Positions 1-8,459 of a stretch of DNA of 64,000 bases are shown one piece after another. How positions within the stretch are numbered: the first letter of the stretch is position 1; every line of letters begins with the position of its first letter. This stretch comes from Rubripirellula amarantea (lineage in GTDB: Bacteria; Planctomycetota; Planctomycetia; Pirellulales; Pirellulaceae). Location: positions 496,001 through 560,000 of the forward strand of contig NZ_SJPI01000003.1 in assembly GCF_007859865.1 (NCBI RefSeq). The letters are read 5' to 3'. The notes beneath the pieces were generated by a model, which saw only the letters and a program-made list of their open reading frames with translations, was not told the origin of the DNA and did not search any database. A program made the translations under genes and the position numbers.

Positions 1-902
1 CTTCTCGCGATTGGGACTTGTCTGAGATTTGGTATGCGACCAGCGACGATGGATTTAGGTGGGAAGAGCAGGGCGTTGCAATCAAACGCATGGAGAAACC
101 CAACGCCGGGTGGAGATCCGTATCGACTCCCGACATCTTGGTTTGGAAAGGCAAGTACTACATGTACTATCAAGCCTACCTGTTTATGCCGGGCAGTCGC
201 GAATCAAGCGGAACCAACGGCGACGATTGTCCAGTATCGGCTTCGGTAGCGGATTCACCCGATGGCCCTTGGACACCATGCAATAAAATTGTGGTCGAAA
301 ACGGACCGCCGGGCTCATGGGACCAGTACGTGATTCACGACCCCTATCCCTTGGTGCGAAACGGACAAATCTACCTGTACTACAAGGGAGAGATGGGGGG
401 GACTCCCTTGCCTGTTCGTGCTCAGGGGCTCGCAATCGCCGACCATCCTTTTGGACCCTTCAAAAAGCACCCGCTCAACCCAGTCATCAACTCGGGTCAC
501 GAAACGTCGCTATTCCCATTCAAGACCGGAGTGGCTGCGCTCGTGAGTCGCCATGGGCTCGAGCACAACACGATTCAGTACTCGCCCGACGGCGTGAATT
601 TTGAAATTGCTGCGATCACCGGACTGATGCCAATCGCACCGGGAGCTTACGTTCCCGATGCGTTCACGGACACCGCCGATGGTCGGGGGATCACATGGGG
701 CCTATGCCACTTTCGAAACCTTGGTCGCGACGAGGGCAAAAGTCATAGCATGCTCGCTCGTTTCGACTGCGATCTAAGCTTAGACGTGGACGACCTAGAA
801 ATGAAAGAGACCGATATCTTTAACGACCCAGAAATCAATTTCAAATTCGGGCTCAGCGAAACGCAGCGAAAACGAATCGAAGCGGCAACCAAGAACGAAT
901 AG
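1..902 (+). CDS. GH117-like glycoside hydrolase, 5' end cut by window
   Basis: Probable secreted or periplasmic exo-acting hydrolase of family GH117, whose known members release 3,6-anhydro-L-galactose from neoagaro-oligosaccharides. The reading frame is open to the window edge: codons before the first possible start (TTG at 18) spell SRDWDL, matching the ADWDL found in the middle of the complete paralogue at 992-2242, so roughly the first third of the gene is missing. Visible five-bladed-propeller signatures are EIWYATSDDGF, RSVSTPD, IHDPYPLV, the NSGHE motif and GRGITWGLCHF. NSGHE and the Asp of IHDP correspond to conserved active-site-region residues in GH117. The gene is convergent with its paralogue and lies near a sugar ABC transporter. 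Family membership looks firm; the exact substrate (agar- or carrageenan-derived) is inference. Confidence 0.8.
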   Translation, partial: SRDWDLSEIWYATSDDGFRWEEQGVAIKRMEKPNAGWRSVSTPDILVWKGKYYMYYQAYLFMPGSRESSGTNGDDCPVSASVADSPDGPWTPCNKIVVENGPPGSWDQYVIHDPYPLVRNGQIYLYYKGEMGGTPLPVRAQGLAIADHPFGPFKKHPLNPVINSGHETSLFPFKTGVAALVSRHGLEHNTIQYSPDGVNFEIAAITGLMPIAPGAYVPDAFTDTADGRGITWGLCHFRNLGRDEGKSHSMLARFDCDLSLDVDDLEMKETDIFNDPEINFKFGLSETQRKRIEAATKNE

Positions 903-937
903 AACTACTGGTGTGTCATGAGAACGTTTCGACAGTG

Positions 938-953
938 AGCACTCGCGAGTGCT
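938..953. repeat. 16-bp perfect palindrome between convergent GH117 genes
   Basis: AGCACTCGCGAGTGCT is a perfect self-complementary sequence placed between the stop codons of the two convergent hydrolase genes. It could act as a bidirectional transcript-end hairpin, but there is no U-tract on either side. Confidence 0.4.
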
Positions 954-991
954 TGCCGTTCGGCGTTTGATCAGGACTCTCGTCGTTCTTG

Positions 992-2242
992 TTACTTCGC
1001 TAGATCCTGCTTTGCGGCTTGCTGACGCTGCTTGATTGATCCCTCACCGAGGCCGTTTTGAAAATAGACTTCGGGTGAGTAGTAGTATTCAGGATCCTTC
1101 ATGAAGCGGTCGTCAAGATCTTGACTGAGATCACAATCAAAGCGACCTAAAATCGTATGTGCCTTGTCGCGAGATTTGGCTCCCCATGGAAAGTGGCACA
1201 ATCCCCATGTGATCCCTCGACCATCGTCGGTGTCCGTGAACGCATCGGGGACATAGGGTCCTGGCGCGATTGGCATTAGAATAGCCGTGGACGTCATTTT
1301 GAAATTGATTCCATCGGGCGCGAACTGAATCGTGTCGTGTTCGTTCCCGTGTCGTATGGCCAGGGCAGCAATGCCACCACGAAACGGAAACAGCCCCGTT
1401 TCATGCCCCGAGTTCAACACTGGATTAAGTGGACATTTCTCGAACGGTCCCAACGGATCATCCGCAATGGCAAGACCTTGCGCACGCACGGGATGGGGAG
1501 GCCCGTTAAAGTCGGACTTGTAATACAGATAGATCCGCCCCTTGTAGACCAAGGGATAAGGATCGTGAATGGAATACTGGTCCCATGCACCTTCGGGACC
1601 ATTGGGGACCACGATCTTGTTTGTGGCCGTCCAAGGCCCATCGGGTGAATCAGCGTACGAAACGGATACTGGGCAATCGTCCCCGCGTTTACCCGAAACC
1701 TCCATGAATCCTTGGTAGTAAAGGTAGTACTTTCCTTTCCAAAACAGGACATCCGGAGTCGAAACAGAACGCCAGCCAACATTCGGTTTGGGTGGACGAG
1801 GGACTGCAACACCTTGTTCTTCCCAGGTAAATCCATCAGTGCTGGTCGCATACCAAATCTCAGCCAAGTCCCAGTCAGCAGACGGAATCTCGTCAGTCGC
1901 GTCATCGGCGCCGCGTGGTGGGCTGACGGTGCTTCGATGGGTGTACCAAACGTAGTACTTTCCATTTGCCTTAACGACCTTAGAAGGATCACGTCGAGTA
2001 AGTGTTCCATCACCGCCGTTGTAGGTCAGACCTTTCAATGGTGTGTAACGAAACTTGCTTGACAGTTCGTTCCCCCAATAAGTCGGTGATTCATAGTCAT
2101 CGTACGCGCGGTTCATCGCCTCACTTAGAGGCATGTCTGGCTTTTCAGTAGGAATCTTAAAGGGAAAAAATGGTTCGTCCGCGTACCCAATCCATGACAA
2201 GCAACAAGCAGTGAAGAAAAGCAACAAGCGTTGAACGTTCAT
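992..2242 (-). CDS. GH117-like glycoside hydrolase, secreted
   Basis: Complete 416-residue paralogue of the gene at the window start. Residues 1-21 form a Sec signal peptide (MNVQRLLLFFTACC..., cleavage near GYA|DEP). The beta-propeller motifs follow in GH117 order: RRDPSKVV with the blade-1 Asp, DWDLAEIWYATSTDGF, RSVSTPDVLFWKGKYY, the IHDPYPLV Asp, NSGHETGLFPF, and GRGITWGLCHF. Long stretches match the first gene residue for residue, so the pair looks like a local duplication. GH117 enzymes remove terminal 3,6-anhydro-L-galactose (or a related alpha-1,3-linked sugar) from red-algal galactan oligosaccharides. The gene is divergent from the ABC transporter genes starting at 2326, with 83 bp between starts, so shared regulation is likely. 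Confidence 0.85.
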   Translation of the reverse strand: MNVQRLLLFFTACCLSWIGYADEPFFPFKIPTEKPDMPLSEAMNRAYDDYESPTYWGNELSSKFRYTPLKGLTYNGGDGTLTRRDPSKVVKANGKYYVWYTHRSTVSPPRGADDATDEIPSADWDLAEIWYATSTDGFTWEEQGVAVPRPPKPNVGWRSVSTPDVLFWKGKYYLYYQGFMEVSGKRGDDCPVSVSYADSPDGPWTATNKIVVPNGPEGAWDQYSIHDPYPLVYKGRIYLYYKSDFNGPPHPVRAQGLAIADDPLGPFEKCPLNPVLNSGHETGLFPFRGGIAALAIRHGNEHDTIQFAPDGINFKMTSTAILMPIAPGPYVPDAFTDTDDGRGITWGLCHFPWGAKSRDKAHTILGRFDCDLSQDLDDRFMKDPEYYYSPEVYFQNGLGEGSIKQRQQAAKQDLAK

Positions 2243-2325
2243 ACGACATATCTGTTTTGAAGGTAGTGGATCGGTTAAGCTTTTGTTACTTGAGAGAACA
2301 TCCCCTCGAACAAAAGGCTCACCTA

Positions 2326-3327
2326 ATGAACCGTAAACTTTCGAAGTTACATTTTACACTGATCGTGATGTTGTTGGGTATCGTTGTGGGATGCAGTTCG
2401 TCGAAAGGTCCTCAATCGGACGATGTCGCAGACGCCGATGGATCCCAATCGGTACCCGTGATTGGATTCGTACAGACCGGTGCCGAAAGTGATTGGCGCA
2501 AAGCCCACTCGGAATCAGTCCGTGATGCAGCCAAGGCTTCCGGGTATGACCTTCGTTTCGCAGACGGTCAAGGAAAGCAAGAGAACCAAATCAAAGCGCT
2601 CAGTTCATTCGTGGCGCAAGGTGTCGACGGCATCATTTTGTCTCCGCTAGTCGAAACCGGCTGGGATAACGTTCTCGAGAAAGCGAAGAAGCGAGACATC
2701 CCCGTACTAATCCTGGATCGCCAAGTCGACGTGAAAGACGACTCGCTCTACGTCACGTACATTGGCGCCGATACGTATAACGAGGGTCGGTTAGCAGCAG
2801 AATGGTTAATTGAAGAAACCGGTGGAACTGCCAAAGTCGTTGAATTGCAAGGAACACCGGGTGCTTCACCTACAATCAATCGTTTCAAGGGATTCCGCGA
2901 CGTCATCGCCGATCACTCGGGCATCGAAATCATCGCAACGCAAAGCGGTGACTTTCGTCGCTCTAAGGGCAAGGAAGTTATGGAAGCGATGTTAAAAAAG
3001 CATGGTGACGATATCGATGTCGTTTATGCCCACAACGACGACATGGCGATTGGTGCGATTCAAGCGATCGAAGATGCAGGTAAGAAACCCGGCGATGACA
3101 TCATTCTTGTTTCTATCGATGGAGTTCGTGGTGCGTTCGAAGCCATGGTCGAAGGCAAACTGAACTGCACTGTCGAATGCAATCCACTGCAGGGTCCGAT
3201 GGCGTTTGAGGCAATGGACAAAATCCTAGCAGGCGATACTGCTGACATTCCTAAAAAGCAAATGATCAAAGACGAAGTGTACGATCGTGACACTGCGAAA
3301 GACGTGATCGACTCGCGGAAGTATTAG
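2326..3327 (+). CDS. Sugar ABC transporter substrate-binding lipoprotein (YtfQ/RbsB type)
   Basis: Periplasmic sugar-binding protein of the Peripla_BP_4/LacI-like fold. The ATG at 2326 is preferred over the in-frame start at 2257 because it gives a proper lipoprotein signal peptide (MNRKLSKLHFTLIVMLLG, lipobox VVGC). The mature protein begins IGFVQTGAESDWR and contains DGIILSPLVETGWD, VLILDRQVD and YIGADTYNEGRLAA, which closely resemble the E. coli galactofuranose-binding protein YtfQ. The C-terminal lobe carries the typical AHNDDMAIGAIQAIEDAG. It is the first gene of a four-gene transporter operon and would capture the substrate. The sugar is not readable from sequence; the neighbouring GH117 genes suggest galactose, anhydrogalactose or a short galactan oligosaccharide. 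Confidence 0.9.
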   Translation: MNRKLSKLHFTLIVMLLGIVVGCSSSKGPQSDDVADADGSQSVPVIGFVQTGAESDWRKAHSESVRDAAKASGYDLRFADGQGKQENQIKALSSFVAQGVDGIILSPLVETGWDNVLEKAKKRDIPVLILDRQVDVKDDSLYVTYIGADTYNEGRLAAEWLIEETGGTAKVVELQGTPGASPTINRFKGFRDVIADHSGIEIIATQSGDFRRSKGKEVMEAMLKKHGDDIDVVYAHNDDMAIGAIQAIEDAGKKPGDDIILVSIDGVRGAFEAMVEGKLNCTVECNPLQGPMAFEAMDKILAGDTADIPKKQMIKDEVYDRDTAKDVIDSRKY

Positions 3328-3338
3328 GTCGTCGAATC

Positions 3339-4892
3339 ATGACAGAGTCACGACTTCTTGACGCTCGAAATTTGGAAAAGAGCTTTCCTGGCGTTCGAGC
3401 GCTCGCCGGTGCGAGCTTCAACGTACGACGCGGTGAAGTCCACGCGTTGATGGGAGAAAACGGTGCCGGGAAGTCTACGCTTATCAAGGTACTTACCGGT
3501 GTTCATCAACGGGACCGCGGCGAAGTTGTTTTCGATGGGCACCCTATACATCCACGTGCGCCCGTCGAAGCCGAAGCCCTCGGAATAAGCACGGTCTACC
3601 AGGAAGTCAACTTAATCCCCCACCTTTCCGTCGCCGAGAACATATCCATCGGCCGACAACCGCTTCGTTTCGGCCTTGTCGATTGGAAAGCCGTACGTCA
3701 ATCAGCCTCGCGTGCACTAGACCGCATGGGGCTTGCGCTAGACGTCAACCGAGAGCTTGCCTCGTATTCGGTTGCTATGCAACAAATGATCGCGATAGCA
3801 CGAGCGATTGACCTTGATGCGAAACTACTGATTCTAGATGAGCCAACGTCAAGCCTCGATGAAAAGGAAGTCGACGAACTGTTCGAGGTGATGGACCGAC
3901 TCCGTAGCAGTGGACTCGGCATCGTTTTCGTTACTCACTTTTTGGATCAGGTCTATAAAATCACCGATCGAATTACGGTGCTTCGTAACGGACAACACGC
4001 TGGCGAGTTTGTTACCGCTAACCTTCCGCGAATCGAATTGGTCGGCCAGATGCTAGGCAAAGCTCCGTCGGAAGTGCAGTCCATGGAAGAAGCCACGAAA
4101 GCAGCCCATCAAAACGTCACCAGCAAACCGGATGACGAGGCAGCGACGATTCTGAAAGCAAAGAATTATTCGCGGCGAGGCGCTATCGAACCGTTTGATC
4201 TTAATGTCCGACGTGGTGAAGTAGTGGGTTTAGCAGGTTTGCTGGGCAGTGGTCGAACGGAAATTGCTCGCTTGCTGTTTGGATTGGACAGTGCATCGAG
4301 TGGAACGTTGTCGGTCGATGGTTCAGAAGTCTCGCGTTGGTCACCTCGAAAGGCAATCGATTGTGGCCTTGCATTTTGCCCCGAGGACCGAAAGGTTGAT
4401 GGTGTGATCGCTGATCTATCGGTCCGCGAAAATATCGTCTTGACGATGCAAGCAAGTCGTTCGGTGATACGGACTTTGCCTCGCAAAAAACAGTTAGCTC
4501 TTGCGGAGCACTACATCAAAGCACTGCGAATCAAAACACCGTCACCTGAAACTGCCGTGGGCAATCTTTCCGGCGGAAATCAGCAGAAGGTTTTGCTCGC
4601 CCGTTGGTTGGTGATGTCACCAAAGCTAATCATCTTAGATGAGCCGACGCGTGGCATCGACGTGGGAGCGAAAGCCGAGATCGAAAGACTCGTGGCGTCA
4701 CTTCGCGATGACGGAATGGCTATCGTGTTCATATCGTCGGAACTTGAAGAAGTGGTGCGTGTATGCGAGCGAGTCATGGTGCTGCGTGATCATCGAGTCA
4801 TTGGTGAACTCAAGGGCGACCATGTTTCGGAGAATCGAATCATGAGGTTAATTGCTCACAGCGAAATCCAAGCTAACGAGTTAGACAAGTGA
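3339..4892 (+). CDS. Sugar ABC transporter ATP-binding protein (YtfR/RbsA type, two ABC domains)
   Basis: 517-residue double ATPase that powers import through the two permeases downstream. Domain 1 has Walker A GENGAGKST, a degenerate signature YSVAMQQM and Walker B LLILDEPTSSLD. Domain 2 has the divergent Walker A usual for carbohydrate importers of this subfamily (GLLGSGRTE), an intact LSGGNQQK signature and LIILDEPTRGID. This asymmetry is normal for RbsA/MglA/YtfR proteins. The gene starts 11 bp after the binding-protein gene and overlaps the next gene by 4 bp, so it is co-transcribed and translationally coupled. Confidence 0.93.
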   Translation: MTESRLLDARNLEKSFPGVRALAGASFNVRRGEVHALMGENGAGKSTLIKVLTGVHQRDRGEVVFDGHPIHPRAPVEAEALGISTVYQEVNLIPHLSVAENISIGRQPLRFGLVDWKAVRQSASRALDRMGLALDVNRELASYSVAMQQMIAIARAIDLDAKLLILDEPTSSLDEKEVDELFEVMDRLRSSGLGIVFVTHFLDQVYKITDRITVLRNGQHAGEFVTANLPRIELVGQMLGKAPSEVQSMEEATKAAHQNVTSKPDDEAATILKAKNYSRRGAIEPFDLNVRRGEVVGLAGLLGSGRTEIARLLFGLDSASSGTLSVDGSEVSRWSPRKAIDCGLAFCPEDRKVDGVIADLSVRENIVLTMQASRSVIRTLPRKKQLALAEHYIKALRIKTPSPETAVGNLSGGNQQKVLLARWLVMSPKLIILDEPTRGIDVGAKAEIERLVASLRDDGMAIVFISSELEEVVRVCERVMVLRDHRVIGELKGDHVSENRIMRLIAHSEIQANELDK

Positions 4893-5950
4893 GTGATCCT
4901 TTAACGCCGCCAACCGAACAACCATCTGTGTTCTCGCGAATTATGGCTAGTCGTATAGCTTGGCCCATACTGGGATTGGCTGCTCTGCTGATATTCAATG
5001 CAGTGTTCATCCCGTCATTCTTTCAGATTGAAAGTCGTGACGGGCATCTGTATGGCAGCCTAATCGACGTGCTCAACCGCGGATCAATTGGTGCAATCTT
5101 GGCAATTGGGATGACGCTGGTGATCGCAACCGGAGGCGTCGATTTGTCCGTTGGCTCGGTGATGGCGATTGCGGGAGCCATCGCAGCGCTGATGCTAACG
5201 GAAACAGACATGGCAATGGCAGTGATCTTTCCCTGCGTTGCATTGGTCGCTGTCATCGCGGGGCTTTTTAATGGATTGTTGATAGCGTACTTAAAGATTC
5301 AGCCGATCATTGCGACCCTGATCCTGATGGTTTCAGGCCGAGGGATTGCCAAGTTCATAACAGGTGAAAAGATCATCACGATTGGCGATGAATTTCGCAA
5401 TCCAGTGTTTGATTTCGTGGGAAAGGGGCATCTCTTTGGAATTCCTTTTCCAATCACGATCTTTATCGTTTTGTTCTTCGCGACGGCCTTGATCGTTCGC
5501 CGAACTTCCATTGGACTGTTCATTGAAGCGGTCGGTGCCAACGAGACGGCGAGCCGGGCCAGTGGCATCAACGATCGAGCCGTCAAGATTGCGGTCTATA
5601 CCTTTGCCGCATTGTGCGCTGCCATTGCAGGCTTGATCGACACTTCTAACATCAACGCCGCGGATACGATCAACGCAGGGGTATTCACTGAACTCGATGC
5701 AATCTTTGCCGTCGTGGTCGGCGGTACGGCACTGACGGGCGGTCGGTTTTCTTTGACGGGGTCCCTTATTGGAGCGATCTTGCTTCAAACGTTGATGACA
5801 ACTCTTTATACGTACGGCGTTCCATCAGATGTTGCCCCCGTGCCTAAAGCTCTTGTGATCCTAGGCGTTTGCTTAATGCAGTCACCTGAATTTCGCGACA
5901 GTGTTCGATCTTGGTTTCGAATCCATCAAAAGCTGGAAGAGCGTCGTTGA
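4889..5950 (+). CDS. Sugar ABC transporter permease (YtfT type)
   Basis: 353-residue inner-membrane permease of the BPD_transp_2 family. It starts at a GTG overlapping the TGA of the ATPase gene (GTGA). The conserved cytoplasmic-loop region is seen in ALVIATGGVDLSVGSVMA and VVVGGTALTGGRFS. About nine or ten hydrophobic segments are visible. It would pair with the downstream permease as a heterodimeric channel, as YtfT pairs with YjfF in E. coli. Confidence 0.9.
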   Translation: MSDPLTPPTEQPSVFSRIMASRIAWPILGLAALLIFNAVFIPSFFQIESRDGHLYGSLIDVLNRGSIGAILAIGMTLVIATGGVDLSVGSVMAIAGAIAALMLTETDMAMAVIFPCVALVAVIAGLFNGLLIAYLKIQPIIATLILMVSGRGIAKFITGEKIITIGDEFRNPVFDFVGKGHLFGIPFPITIFIVLFFATALIVRRTSIGLFIEAVGANETASRASGINDRAVKIAVYTFAALCAAIAGLIDTSNINAADTINAGVFTELDAIFAVVVGGTALTGGRFSLTGSLIGAILLQTLMTTLYTYGVPSDVAPVPKALVILGVCLMQSPEFRDSVRSWFRIHQKLEERR

Positions 5951-6900
5951 TGAACCTGATCCCGCGCAAGTTGATACCGCTGATGACAACAGCCTTGGTG
6001 CTGGTTGTTCTTTTTGCAGTCGCGTCGCTAAAGTACGAAGGCTTTTTGTCGATGTATGTGATTGCGGATCTGTTTTCCGAGAACGCGTTCTTGGGAATCA
6101 TTGCGCTTGGCATGACACTCGTGATTATCTCCGGTGGCATTGATTTGTCGGTTGGTTCCGTGATCGGGTTCACATCGATCTTCGTTGCGACGTTGATTAG
6201 CGAGCACGGAATCAATCCTTGGTTGGTCTGGTTACTCGCCTTGGCGATCGGGACCGGCCTGGGTGCAATCATGGGGATCATGATTCAAAGCTATCGCCTG
6301 CCCGCGTTCTTAGTCACCCTTGGCGGAATGTTTTTCGCTCGAGGCATGGCGTTCTTTGTCAAACCCGAAGCAGTGCAAATCGACCACGCCGTTTATGATT
6401 GGCTAGGAGACATTGCGTTACCAATAGGAGGCGGAGCAGAGCTAGGAATCGCTCCGCTGATATTCCTGACCATGTTCGTGGTGGTCATGCTAACTTCGCA
6501 CTACAGTCGATTCGGCCGTAACTTGTACGCGATCGGTGGCGACGAAGACTCAGCCGTCTTGATGGGACTGCCAGTCGCAAGAACAAAGATCCTGGTTTAT
6601 ACGTTCAATGGTTTCTTGTCAGCTTTGGCTGGAATCACGATGACGCTTTACATGGACAGCGGGAATCCAATCAATGCCACATCACTGGAACTTGATGCAA
6701 TTGCGGTGGTTGTTATTGGCGGAACTCTTTTGACGGGCGGGGTTGGCTACGTTTCAGGAACAATGCTTGGCTTTCTGATTTATGCCACCATTTACCAAAT
6801 CACGTACTTTGCCAGCTTTCGATCATCGCTAGCAACGATCGCCATAGGTGTGTTGTTGCTGGGCTTCATCATTTTGCAAAAGTCGCTTGTTCGCAAGTAA
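5950..6900 (+). CDS. Sugar ABC transporter permease (YjfF type)
   Basis: Second BPD_transp_2 permease, 316 residues from the ATG at 5950, whose A is the last base of the preceding TGA. An upstream in-frame start at 5911 would force a 40-bp overlap and lacks support. Motifs include ISGGIDLSVGSVIGF, GGMFFARGMAF and VVIGGTLLTGGVGY. It completes a binding protein/ATPase/permease/permease set in the same order as E. coli ytfQRT-yjfF. No regulator gene lies in the operon. Confidence 0.9.
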   Translation: MNLIPRKLIPLMTTALVLVVLFAVASLKYEGFLSMYVIADLFSENAFLGIIALGMTLVIISGGIDLSVGSVIGFTSIFVATLISEHGINPWLVWLLALAIGTGLGAIMGIMIQSYRLPAFLVTLGGMFFARGMAFFVKPEAVQIDHAVYDWLGDIALPIGGGAELGIAPLIFLTMFVVVMLTSHYSRFGRNLYAIGGDEDSAVLMGLPVARTKILVYTFNGFLSALAGITMTLYMDSGNPINATSLELDAIAVVVIGGTLLTGGVGYVSGTMLGFLIYATIYQITYFASFRSSLATIAIGVLLLGFIILQKSLVRK

Positions 6901-7052
6901 GCGTTGGTCGTATCCGACCGCTCTGCGCAGGCGCGATTCGCCGTTAGTAACTGGCAAAAAAGTTGACGCGATTCCGAATAGCGATAGGCTGAGATAATGC
7001 GCAAATTGAAGTTGCGTCTTCTATCCAGCGTTGCTTCTGAAGGGCCCTAAAC

Positions 7053-7424
7053 ATGTTTCGTCCTTTTTCTTTGATTGCCATAACCGCCGTTATCGCGTTT
7101 ACCTACGCGGATATTTCCTATGCTCAGGTCGGCGATTCCATTCGGGATCGAACAAAAGCTCAATTGCGTGCACAAGCGCTTCGCCAGGCGGCCGGCAATC
7201 GCAGATCCGTGTATCGATCGTATCGTCCGCCAGTTTACTATCGGCCAAACTACTACCCACAGAACTACTATCCGACCAATCCCTATTACGGCGGTGGGTA
7301 CTATGGATATCCTGGTTATGGAAACTATTTGCCTTACTATCGCTATCAAGTGTCACCTGGGTCAGGCAGCGTCGACAGCAACTATTTCGGTAACCCTCAC
7401 GCAAGCCAGTACTTCCCCCGATAG
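7053..7424 (+). CDS. Small secreted Tyr/Pro/Gly-rich protein
   Basis: 123-residue protein with a clear Sec signal peptide (about residues 1-24, ending DISYAQ). It is followed by a short charged helix (residues 27-47, RDRTKAQLRAQALRQ) and then a tyrosine- and proline-rich tail with many YY, YP and GYY steps. I recognise no domain. Such low-complexity Tyr-rich exported proteins are common in planctomycetes and may be cell-surface or cell-wall components, but that is inference. It stands alone, 152 bp after the transporter operon. Confidence 0.6.
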   Translation: MFRPFSLIAITAVIAFTYADISYAQVGDSIRDRTKAQLRAQALRQAAGNRRSVYRSYRPPVYYRPNYYPQNYYPTNPYYGGGYYGYPGYGNYLPYYRYQVSPGSGSVDSNYFGNPHASQYFPR

Positions 7425-7496
7425 CAACATTGGCAACGACGCAGTCGGTAGACTTGAGTGTCTTTTACCCGATGTCTTTTGCGTACGTTGCCAAAC

Positions 7497-8456
7497 ATGA
7501 ATTCAAACGACAAAGAAAAACGTCGTGAGCGAATGCTCAACGTTGTCGGCCCTCTGTTGGATCTCAACGACTTCTGTGCTGACGATGCAAAACTGCATTG
7601 TTTGGAAGCTCAACCTGCTTACGTAACGCGAACGATTACCGAATTGGTAAGAGATGGTGTATTACTGCGCACCGATGTTGCCGGTACGACGCGTTACCGT
7701 TGGACGCAGTCGCCCGAAACGTTCGAACCAAAACAGTGGATTGATTCCAAGATTCATGGCCTGCAACTAAAAGAAACTCCTGAAGCAATGCGGCCTCGGG
7801 AACGCCTCCTTCGTCACGGCGCTGAATCGCTGGCAGACGCTGAATTGCTGGCGATCTTGATTCGGGTCGGCGTCCCGAAGGAATCGGCTGTCATGGGCGC
7901 GCAACGGATAGCCAACCGCTTTAGCGAGTTGCTTCATGAATTGCCTCGATTGACGCCTAACGAATTGAAAGCGATTTCACCTGCGGCAACTGCATCTAGT
8001 TACGCGCAGATCATGGCTGGCATCGAATTGGGTCGACGTGTCGCGGCAATGGAAACGGATCGCATTGGCGAGATCGTTCGCATCACCAGCACGGCTGAGG
8101 CCATCGATTACTGCCGACGCGTTTTTCACCGGTTAGCTGTGGACGGCGTTCAAGAAGAATTTCACATCGTAACGCTGGATACAAAACACAAGCCGATTCA
8201 TCATCACAACATCACCATTGGAACACTCGACGCAAGCCTCGTGCACCCTCGCGAGGTCTTTCACCCGGCGATCCGAGATTCAGCCTCAGCGATTTTATTG
8301 GTTCACAATCACCCAAGCGGGGATCCAACGCCAAGCCGTGAAGACCACAGTGTTACCCAACGGTTAACTGAAGTCGGAACACTACTGGGCATTCCGGTGC
8401 TCGATCACATCATCGTAGCGAGAGACCGATGCCTAAGCATTCGTGAGTGTGAATGA
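7497..8456 (+). CDS. radC: RadC/JAB-domain protein with N-terminal winged-helix-like extension
   Basis: RadC family (UPF0758), a putative metal-dependent MPN/JAB protein historically linked to DNA repair. ATG at 7497 gives 319 residues. Residues about 95-185 hold the RadC N-terminal helix-hairpin-helix region (MRPRERLLRHGAESLADAEL...). The C-terminal half has the JAMM metal motif LLVHNHPSGDPTPSREDHS plus the glutamate in VHPREVFHPA. Unusually, about 90 residues precede the normal RadC start and look like a winged-helix domain (VTRTITELVRDGVLLRTD). The gene is convergent with the nqr operon, with 3 bp between stop codons. No good Shine-Dalgarno is visible, so the exact start is uncertain; an ATG at 7458 is the alternative. 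Confidence 0.85.
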   Translation: MNSNDKEKRRERMLNVVGPLLDLNDFCADDAKLHCLEAQPAYVTRTITELVRDGVLLRTDVAGTTRYRWTQSPETFEPKQWIDSKIHGLQLKETPEAMRPRERLLRHGAESLADAELLAILIRVGVPKESAVMGAQRIANRFSELLHELPRLTPNELKAISPAATASSYAQIMAGIELGRRVAAMETDRIGEIVRITSTAEAIDYCRRVFHRLAVDGVQEEFHIVTLDTKHKPIHHHNITIGTLDASLVHPREVFHPAIRDSASAILLVHNHPSGDPTPSREDHSVTQRLTEVGTLLGIPVLDHIIVARDRCLSIRECE

Positions 8457-8459
8457 AAC

